Source: Sphingomonas flavescens (GTDB taxonomy: Bacteria > Pseudomonadota > Alphaproteobacteria > Sphingomonadales > Sphingomonadaceae). From it: a stretch of DNA of 64,000 nt. Under the pieces are notes generated by a model, which saw only the letters and a list, made by a program, of their open reading frames with translations, was not told the origin of the DNA and made no database searches. The position numbers were made by a program, and so were the translations under genes. This document shows, piece after piece, positions 58,019 to 64,000 of this stretch. The stretch is taken from contig NZ_CP133016.1 in assembly GCF_030866745.1 (NCBI RefSeq), positions 558,001-622,000 of the forward strand. Reading direction: 5' to 3'. Position 1 is the first letter of the stretch, and every line of letters starts with the position of its first letter.

Positions 58019-59211
58019 GCCGGCAACTCGATCATCACATGCCCGAGCTTCCAAAGGTGCTCGAAATAACGGCGGCCGAAAGTGTCGCGCTCATCCGTCG
58101 GAAGACCGTCTAATGCCGGCACCTCGATGATGTCGGCGATCGTCCTCCTTCCATCGGCGCCATCGAGGACGAACTGCTCCATTTCCGAGCAGCGCAGAGA
58201 ATAGGGCCCCCGCTGGAACAGCCCCGGGCCTTTTCGCGCTAGTCCAGGCGCAGGGTGCGGCACGAACCGCCGCCAATCCCCCCCGTCGAAATCAACCTGA
58301 GCGATGTTTTCGTCGGCGTGCCGTAGCGTGCACATGTGCATGCCGGCACTCAAGCGCAGCATCTCGACCGCGGCCCAGTGCTCGCGCGGGACTAGCGGAT
58401 CGACTGCTTGCGCGACGGCAGTGTCGGGACCCCATTCGGCGTTCCTCCAATAGGGGTAGTTGTCGGCCCAGTTCTGAAATTGCAGCCCTGAGCCTTCGAT
58501 CAGCTCGAACAGCTGCGGCACGGTGTAGGCACGGTCTTGCGGATGCAGGAACGTGTCGACCAGTGCCGCGTCATGCTTGAGTTCGTCGGCGGCATTTATG
58601 TAGTCACGGGCGTAGTGACGTTCGGGCAGCTCGCGAAGAATTGCACGAACCTGCGCGACCCCGGCGTCCGATTGGGAAACGCCGATACGCCGCAGCGCAT
58701 CCTGTACCATGTAGATCCCGGTGCGGACCGTCTGCCCGTACACCATCAGCGAGATGACCCCATATGGAGCGAGCGCCTCGCGCAGCGCGGACAGGCCGGC
58801 ACCCGGATCTTCCATGTGGTGGATGACGCCGGTGCACAAAATCAGGTCGAAACGCTTACCGATCGAGCTGACTTCCCGCAGGTCACCCTTGAACAACTGC
58901 AGGTTTTTGAGCCCGTGGTGTTCCTGCAGGAACCGCTCGTGCGCCAGCGACGCCTCGGAGAGATCGATGCCGATAACCTCGTCCGCCCGGTTCATCAGCG
59001 CGGTGTAGGCGGCCTGTACCGTGCCGCAGCCTGCGACGAGGATCTTGAGCGGTCCGGACGGCCGTCCACGCGGCCAGATGACGGGTCCGTAAAGCGATGG
59101 CTCGCCGATCTGGCTATAGCCGCCGCGGATTGCCTCTTCGAGATCAGCCAGCGGCTCGGGATAGGCGAAGGCCTCATACTGCTGCGCGACCAGGGTCGAG
59201 ACGTCTTTCAT
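58015..59211 (-). CDS. Class I SAM-dependent methyltransferase with C-terminal extra domain
   Basis: 398 residues from ATG 59211; the longer frame to 59376 extends past a divergent promoter region. The SAM-binding loop is ILVAGCGTVQAAY and the acidic IGIDLSEASL follows; ILCTGVIHHMEDP is motif III. About 150 residues beyond the Rossmann core (about 250-398) are not explained by the minimal fold and resemble the regulatory half of protein-lysine-type methyltransferases, but only loosely. The substrate is unknown. It overlaps the M28 stop by 4 nt and diverges from DUF2189 with 93 bp between. Confidence 0.75.
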   Translation of the reverse strand: MKDVSTLVAQQYEAFAYPEPLADLEEAIRGGYSQIGEPSLYGPVIWPRGRPSGPLKILVAGCGTVQAAYTALMNRADEVIGIDLSEASLAHERFLQEHHGLKNLQLFKGDLREVSSIGKRFDLILCTGVIHHMEDPGAGLSALREALAPYGVISLMVYGQTVRTGIYMVQDALRRIGVSQSDAGVAQVRAILRELPERHYARDYINAADELKHDAALVDTFLHPQDRAYTVPQLFELIEGSGLQFQNWADNYPYWRNAEWGPDTAVAQAVDPLVPREHWAAVEMLRLSAGMHMCTLRHADENIAQVDFDGGDWRRFVPHPAPGLARKGPGLFQRGPYSLRCSEMEQFVLDGADGRRTIADIIEVPALDGLPTDERDTFGRRYFEHLWKLGHVMIELPA

Positions 59212-59304
59212 TGCGCGATGCTTAGCCGACTCGACGGGATGTGCTAAGGCACTCGCAGGCGCCCGGCGCCCATTGCGCCGGACGGCACCGATCGAGGAGG
59301 TGTC

Positions 59305-60114
59305 ATGGCGACTCAAACGATGACGCGGCGGAACGCAACCAAGGCCGCGAAAGTCCCAATCCGTCACATCACGCATGATGATCTCAGCATCTCGCTACGG
59401 CAGGGGCTGGATGATTTCCTGACATTTCGCGGCGACATCGTGTTCGCCGGCGTCATCTATACGTTGATCGGGCTCGCCGCCGTGGTGATGACCGCCAGCG
59501 CGCCATTGATGCCCTTTTTCTTCCCCGTCGTTGCCGGCGTCGGATTGCTCGGACCCGTGGCGGCGGCCGGTTTCTACGAACTTGCTCGGCGACGGGAAGC
59601 CGGGGAGCCGGATATCCACTGGTACAAATTCATCGACGTGCTGAAGCGGCCGACCGCCGACGACATGGGGATCGTCGCAGGATTGCTCCTCCTGATCTTC
59701 TTCGGCTGGCTTGTCGCCGCTGGCGCTCTCTACGCCGCCCTGTTCGATTGGGCGACGCCGGAGTCCGTCCCGCAATTCCTGTCGATGGTCTTCCTGACTC
59801 CGCAAGGTTGGGCCTTGATTATCGGCGGCGCGCTGATCGGCGCGATCTTGGGCTGGGTCGTCCTGGCGCTCAGCGTCGTCTCGATGCCGATGCTGGTCGA
59901 CCGCGACGTTACCGCGGCGCAGGCCGTCTCGGCTTCATGGCGCGCGGCGCATGCCAATAAGGGCGAGCTGATCCGCTGGGGCCTGATCGTGCTCGGCCTG
60001 CTGATCGTCGGGTCGATCCCCCTGTTCGTCGGGCTCGCCTTCGTCCTGCCATGGCTCGGCTATTCGACCTGGCACCTCTACACCCGGCTGATCGACCGCA
60101 GCGCGCTTCGCTAG
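59305..60114 (+). CDS. DUF2189 multi-pass membrane protein
   Basis: 269 residues. The N-terminal IRHITHDDLSISLRQGLDDF and about six membrane helices (near 50-65, 68-88, 115-145, 160-195, 225-255) match DUF2189 inner-membrane proteins of unknown function. A GAGGAGG ribosome site precedes the ATG. It overlaps the convergent DPP IV-type peptidase by 4 nt. Confidence 0.85.
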   Translation: MATQTMTRRNATKAAKVPIRHITHDDLSISLRQGLDDFLTFRGDIVFAGVIYTLIGLAAVVMTASAPLMPFFFPVVAGVGLLGPVAAAGFYELARRREAGEPDIHWYKFIDVLKRPTADDMGIVAGLLLLIFFGWLVAAGALYAALFDWATPESVPQFLSMVFLTPQGWALIIGGALIGAILGWVVLALSVVSMPMLVDRDVTAAQAVSASWRAAHANKGELIRWGLIVLGLLIVGSIPLFVGLAFVLPWLGYSTWHLYTRLIDRSALR

Positions 60115-62312
60115 CGCTTGTTTAGCACCTGCGCGTCGAGGAAGCGGGTGATCGTGGTCCACACATGGGTTTGCGGCCCCTCACCCGCAATCGCGTGCGT
60201 CGCGCCGGGATAGGTCATCATCTCGAACGGCACCTTGTTCTGCTGCAGCCGCGCGTAGAGCTCGGTCGAGTTCTGGAACACGACGTTGTCGTCCGACATG
60301 CCGTGCACCAGCAGCAGGGGGTCCTTGATCTTGACCGCATCCTCCAGCGCGCCGGACGTCTGGTAGGGCTTCGGGTCGACCGACGGATTGCCGAGATACC
60401 GCTCGGTGTAAGCCGTGTCGTACAACTCCCACTTGGTCACCGGCGCAACCGCCGCGCCCGCCGCGAAGACGCCCGGCGCCTTTTCCAACAGCTTTAGCGT
60501 CATGTAGCCGCCGTAAGACCAGCCCATCACCGCCACCTTGCCGGGATCGACGAACGGCTGGCGCTTTAGCCACTCGACGCCGGCCAGCTGATCGGCCAAC
60601 TCGGCATCGCCCATCTTGCGATAGATCGCGCCCTCGAACTTGGTGCCGCGACGGTTCGTGCCGCGATTGTCGATGGTGAAAACGATCCAGCCCTTGTCGA
60701 CGAGCGCCTCATGCAACGGCAGCGCCTTGTACCATTCGTCGGTCACCTGCTGCCCGTGCGGCCCGCCATAAACGTAAAAGAAAACCGGGTAGCGCTTCCC
60801 GGCGACCAGCCTGGGCGTCAGCATCCGGTAGTGGAGTGGCGTTCCGTCCGGCCCCGTGACGGTACCGAAGGTCGGCTTCACGTGGCTGTCGACATAGGGC
60901 GCGTAGGGATGCGCGGCGTTCAGCGCATTTTCTTCAATCCACGCGAGCCGCTTGCCCGCCGCGTCGGCCAGATACGTTTGCGACGGCTGGCTTGGGTTGG
61001 AGCGGGTCACGAGCGCGTGGGTCGCGCCCTTGTCCATCACCGCCTTGTTGTACCAGCCCTGCTCCGTAACCCGCTGCGGCGCCCCGGGCGATTTGTAGCT
61101 GACCCAATATAGCTGCTGCTCGATCGGCGTCTCGGCGGTACCCGTGAAATACACCCGCCCGGCCTGCTCATCGACGCCAGCGACATCCTCAACGGCCCAA
61201 TTGCCGCGCGTGAGCTGCGTCCACTTGCCCGCCTGCCAGCGATACAAATGCGGATAGCCGCTGCGCTCCGACGACCAGATCAGGCTTCCGTCCTTCAACG
61301 GCTTGAAATTGTCGTTGAGATTGACCCAGGTCGGGGAGGTCTCCGAAAACAGCATCGACGACTTGCCGGTTGCGGGATCGACGCGCAGCACGTCGAGGCG
61401 CTTCTGGTCTCGGCTGAGCCGCTGGACATACAGGCTGCTGCCGTCGCGAGCCCAGTCGACGCGGGCGAGGTAATAATCCGGGTTCGCGCCTAGGTCGGCT
61501 TTTACCCGCGACTTCCCGTCCGGTGTCATCAGGTACAGATCGACGATCGCGTTCTTGGTACCGGCGGAAGGATATCGCTGTTCAATCAGCGAGGTACCGG
61601 AAGCGCCGATCGCTGCGCGCCGGACAATCTGGACCGGACTCTCGTCAACGCGCGCGACGGCCAAGTAGCGGTCACCAGGCGACCACCAGTATCCGGTGTC
61701 GCGGGCAAGCTCTTCCTGCGCCACGAATTCGGCCGCGCCCCAGCTGAGCGTCTTGCCGCCGTCGCTTGTCAGCGCTCGCTCCTGTCCGCTCGACGCGTCC
61801 ATCACGTACAGATTCTGGTCGCGCAGGAACGACAGATAGCGGCCCGTTTCCGAAACCTTCGCGTTGATCTCTGTTGCGGCGGTGCTGGTCAGGCGACGGA
61901 CCTTGCCGTCAAGCATCGCCTGATAGAGATCGCCATCGATCGGAACGAGGATCGATTTGGAATCCGGCGCCCACCCATATTCGGTGATCCCCTTGGTGCC
62001 CGCGATCCGCGCCCGCTCGCGCCGCATCTTCTCCTCTTCGGAGATGGCGCCGCCGCTACCAATCTTCTGCGAATCCACCAGCATGCGTTGCTGGCCCGTC
62101 GCCGTGTCGATCGCCCAGAGATCGTAGCGGTCCTTGTCGTCCGCACGGTTCTTCAACAGCGTGACGAAGCGTCCGTCCGGCGACAGTTTCGCCTCGCGCG
62201 GCGTCGGGCCAGCCAGCGACGGGCTGGAGAACACGCGTTCAAGGGGAAGATCCCGGGCGATGGCGGGGGCGGACGCGAGAAGCAGCGCAACGGCTGCGGA
62301 CCTGAAAATCAT
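60111..62312 (-). CDS. S9 family peptidase (dipeptidyl peptidase IV-type)
   Basis: 733 residues with a signal peptide (AAVALLLASAPAIA). A beta-propeller (about 30-470) contains the glutamate motif EFVAQEELARDTGYWWSPG that fixes the substrate amino terminus in DPP IV. The hydrolase domain has Ser599 in GWSYGGYM, Asp near 674 (SDDN) and His706 (GATHAI). It should cut X-Pro or X-Ala dipeptides from periplasmic peptides. It may share a transcript with the TPR-oxygenase gene 38 bp upstream. Confidence 0.92.
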   Translation of the reverse strand: MIFRSAAVALLLASAPAIARDLPLERVFSSPSLAGPTPREAKLSPDGRFVTLLKNRADDKDRYDLWAIDTATGQQRMLVDSQKIGSGGAISEEEKMRRERARIAGTKGITEYGWAPDSKSILVPIDGDLYQAMLDGKVRRLTSTAATEINAKVSETGRYLSFLRDQNLYVMDASSGQERALTSDGGKTLSWGAAEFVAQEELARDTGYWWSPGDRYLAVARVDESPVQIVRRAAIGASGTSLIEQRYPSAGTKNAIVDLYLMTPDGKSRVKADLGANPDYYLARVDWARDGSSLYVQRLSRDQKRLDVLRVDPATGKSSMLFSETSPTWVNLNDNFKPLKDGSLIWSSERSGYPHLYRWQAGKWTQLTRGNWAVEDVAGVDEQAGRVYFTGTAETPIEQQLYWVSYKSPGAPQRVTEQGWYNKAVMDKGATHALVTRSNPSQPSQTYLADAAGKRLAWIEENALNAAHPYAPYVDSHVKPTFGTVTGPDGTPLHYRMLTPRLVAGKRYPVFFYVYGGPHGQQVTDEWYKALPLHEALVDKGWIVFTIDNRGTNRRGTKFEGAIYRKMGDAELADQLAGVEWLKRQPFVDPGKVAVMGWSYGGYMTLKLLEKAPGVFAAGAAVAPVTKWELYDTAYTERYLGNPSVDPKPYQTSGALEDAVKIKDPLLLVHGMSDDNVVFQNSTELYARLQQNKVPFEMMTYPGATHAIAGEGPQTHVWTTITRFLDAQVLNKR

Positions 62313-62350
62313 GCATACTTGGTAGCGTCGCGCGAGGCGCGCGCAAGCGG

Positions 62351-64000
62351 TCAGGCGGGCACCGCGTCAAATGCGACGGTCAACCGATAGTCGCGGCTCT
62401 TGAACGGGATCGTCCCGTGCCAGAAATAGGACGGGAACAGCACCAGTTCCCCCGGCCGCGGGATCTCAACGCGCCGCGGCGGCAAGTCCAGGCCGAGGCC
62501 GGCCTCCGGAATGCCAAAGGCCAGGGAACCGGGCGGTGCGGCGACTTCCGACGGCGTACCGACTTCGGGTGGCAAGGCGATGTGCATTGCCGAGCTTAGC
62601 CAGCCTTGCTGATGGATGTGGCTGACGTGAAAACCGCCGCTTCGCAGCCGCACTGACCAGCTGCCGAGGAAACGCGTGCTGCCCGTCGTCCGGGACAGAA
62701 ACGGATGCGTGGGATCACGGGGAAGGCCTGCAATGCCCGCCTCGACTGCCTGCCGAATCGACGTGGCAAGCTGACGGACGCGCGGGCTGCGCTTGTCGAA
62801 CAGATTGCCCCTCGTCTGCGTGCCCTGGCGAAGCGACTGATCGGCCGGATGGTCCTGGCTGTGATGAAGCGCGGTCAGCTCTTCAGCGACAGCAGACATG
62901 AAGTCTTCGCGGCTGCTGAATTCCGTCGGAGGCTCGAGCGGCACGCGCATCACGAGGCGCTCGTAATCGGCAAGCCAGCGCTCGCGCTCGTCTTCCAGCA
63001 AGCGCCAGATGATGGTCAGATACGACCATGCCGCCTGATCAACGGCGTTTGCCTCGGTCGCCGCCAGAGCGTGGCGTTCGGCCGCCTGCAAGTCCCCGGA
63101 TTTCAGACGGTAATAAGCCGACGGCGATAGCGCCGGAGCGTAACCGGCGGCGCCAAGGGGTTCGATGATTGATAGCGCTTCAGCCGTGTCGCCGGCCAGG
63201 CCGTAAGCCATGCCAAGCATCATCCGCATCTCGGGCGAGTCGCCAAACTGTTGCAACGCGATCTTGGACCAGCGCTCGAGCGGGGCGGGCTGCTTCAGGT
63301 CCCAGGCCGCCTGAACGGCGGAGCGATAGAGTTCGATGCTCGGTTGACGCCTCAGGGCGTCCTCGTATGCCTGGAGCGCCTGATCCGCTTGCCCAATTTG
63401 CGGGAGCAAGCGTGCCAGAAGTTCATGCGCCTCGATGGACGATGGATTCTCGGTCACGATGGCGCGATAGCTTTCCGCCGCTTCCTGCAATCGCCCGACG
63501 TCCGCGATCAGATGCGACCTCAGAAGCCGGCTCTCCGGAGCATTAAGGCCGCGCGAAATCGCGCCTTCAAGCAGATCCAGCGCCTCAGCCGAACGATCGA
63601 GCAGCCGCAGCGTCACGGCGCGATTATGCGCTGCACTGAGTATCTCTTGGTCAATCTCCAGGGCGCGCTGAAGGCTTGCGTCCGATGCTTCGAGGTCACC
63701 CGCCTGCTGTTGCGCCGCGCCGAGCGCTGCCCATGCGGCAGCATTGCCGGCGTTTCTGTCGATCACCTTCGACAGCGCTTCGACGGCAGACGCGGCTTGG
63801 CCGGTCGAAAGAAGAGCGATGCCAAGATTGTACCAGCTACTTTCGCTCGTCGGCGCCAGCGCAACGGCGCGTTCGAGCGCGGGCACCGCTTCTGCTGCCC
63901 TGCCCGCGTCGATCAGCAGCCGACCGAAATGCGCCCATAGATCGGCCCGCTCGTCATCCTGCTGAATCGCAAGCTGGACGGCCCCGACTGCCTCGGTGGA
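62351..64000 (-). CDS. TPR protein with C-terminal 2OG-Fe(II) oxygenase domain (partial)
   Basis: About 550 codons are visible. The frame stays open to the window edge, so the 5' end lies beyond it; a GTG at 63886 is an internal codon of a TPR. The N-terminal part is a series of TPRs (WAHFGRLLIDAGRAAEAV, SWYNLGIALLSTGQAASAVE and others). The last 200 residues are a putative 2OG-Fe(II) oxygenase with VSHIHQQGWLSSAMHIALP and LVLFPSYFWHGTIPF, followed by YRLTVAFDA. It may hydroxylate a protein partner gathered by the TPRs. Confidence 0.82.
   Translation of the reverse strand, partial: STEAVGAVQLAIQQDDERADLWAHFGRLLIDAGRAAEAVPALERAVALAPTSESSWYNLGIALLSTGQAASAVEALSKVIDRNAGNAAAWAALGAAQQQAGDLEASDASLQRALEIDQEILSAAHNRAVTLRLLDRSAEALDLLEGAISRGLNAPESRLLRSHLIADVGRLQEAAESYRAIVTENPSSIEAHELLARLLPQIGQADQALQAYEDALRRQPSIELYRSAVQAAWDLKQPAPLERWSKIALQQFGDSPEMRMMLGMAYGLAGDTAEALSIIEPLGAAGYAPALSPSAYYRLKSGDLQAAERHALAATEANAVDQAAWSYLTIIWRLLEDERERWLADYERLVMRVPLEPPTEFSSREDFMSAVAEELTALHHSQDHPADQSLRQGTQTRGNLFDKRSPRVRQLATSIRQAVEAGIAGLPRDPTHPFLSRTTGSTRFLGSWSVRLRSGGFHVSHIHQQGWLSSAMHIALPPEVGTPSEVAAPPGSLAFGIPEAGLGLDLPPRRVEIPRPGELVLFPSYFWHGTIPFKSRDYRLTVAFDAVPA

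Noticed and set aside
60111..62312. Lasso-peptide isopeptidase next to a receptor
   Set aside because: The protein carries the DPP IV-type glutamate motif, and no lasso precursor or cyclase gene is in the window.

Overview
The window is GC-rich, densely packed, mostly housekeeping bacterial chromosome. It carries no CRISPR array, insertion sequence, prophage or rRNA that I can see. The gene content points to an alphaproteobacterium of the Sphingomonadales (Sphingomonas-like). The evidence is the AddAB (not RecBCD) repair system, the linked order divL-like / tsaE / amgK / murU / addB / addA / trxA, large TonB-dependent receptors with an IVVTG-type TonB box, a bifunctional PutA without a visible ribbon-helix-helix domain, and a recG / sdhE / mfd block. 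Genus-level placement is inference.

Layout. 1-5.3 kb: a DUF3597 protein, a membrane protein with a GNAT acetyltransferase, a TonB-like protein, msrB coupled to a PDZ-less HtrA-like protease, a secreted trypsin-like protease and panD. 5.3-5.9 kb: a lone PspC-domain gene behind what looks like a near-perfect sigma-54 promoter with three palindromes upstream. 5.9-11.3 kb: a minus-strand run with an unrecognised protein, a soluble chemotaxis receptor, two tandem secreted TonB-C-like proteins, a DUF1343/NamZ-like protein and a DOMON-like protein. 11.3-20.8 kb: tyrS, a DMT exporter, recG, sdhE-mfd, an EAL phosphodiesterase, nadK and tRNA-Asn. 21-27.3 kb: putA, secA, trxA. 27.4-38.4 kb: addA, a 47-codon ORF on the opposite strand, addB, murU, amgK, tsaE and a DivL-like kinase with Tyr in place of the phosphoacceptor His. 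38.6-48 kb: two large TonB-dependent receptors, each with a strong terminator, then two sulfotransferase-family genes. 48-64 kb: ahcY, yqgE, a peroxiredoxin, a probable general-stress gene, an alpha/beta hydrolase with a GFA-family protein, a sulfotransferase-like gene abutting a PKHD dioxygenase, asd, an M28 membrane peptidase, a methyltransferase, a DUF2189 protein, a DPP IV-type peptidase and a TPR/2OG-Fe(II) oxygenase cut by the window end.

How the genes fit together. AmgK and MurU recycle MurNAc into UDP-MurNAc, and the NamZ-like protein could release MurNAc for them. AddA and AddB form the double-strand-break helicase-nuclease; RecG and Mfd add fork rescue and transcription-coupled repair. 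The envelope theme is strong: TonB receptors, TonB-like proteins, a phage-shock-type membrane protein, secreted and periplasmic peptidases, SecA and peptidoglycan recycling. The most unusual items are the sigma-54/PspC locus, the DivL-like Tyr pseudokinase, the receptor-sulfotransferase-dioxygenase neighbourhood and the small ORF that separates addB from addA.
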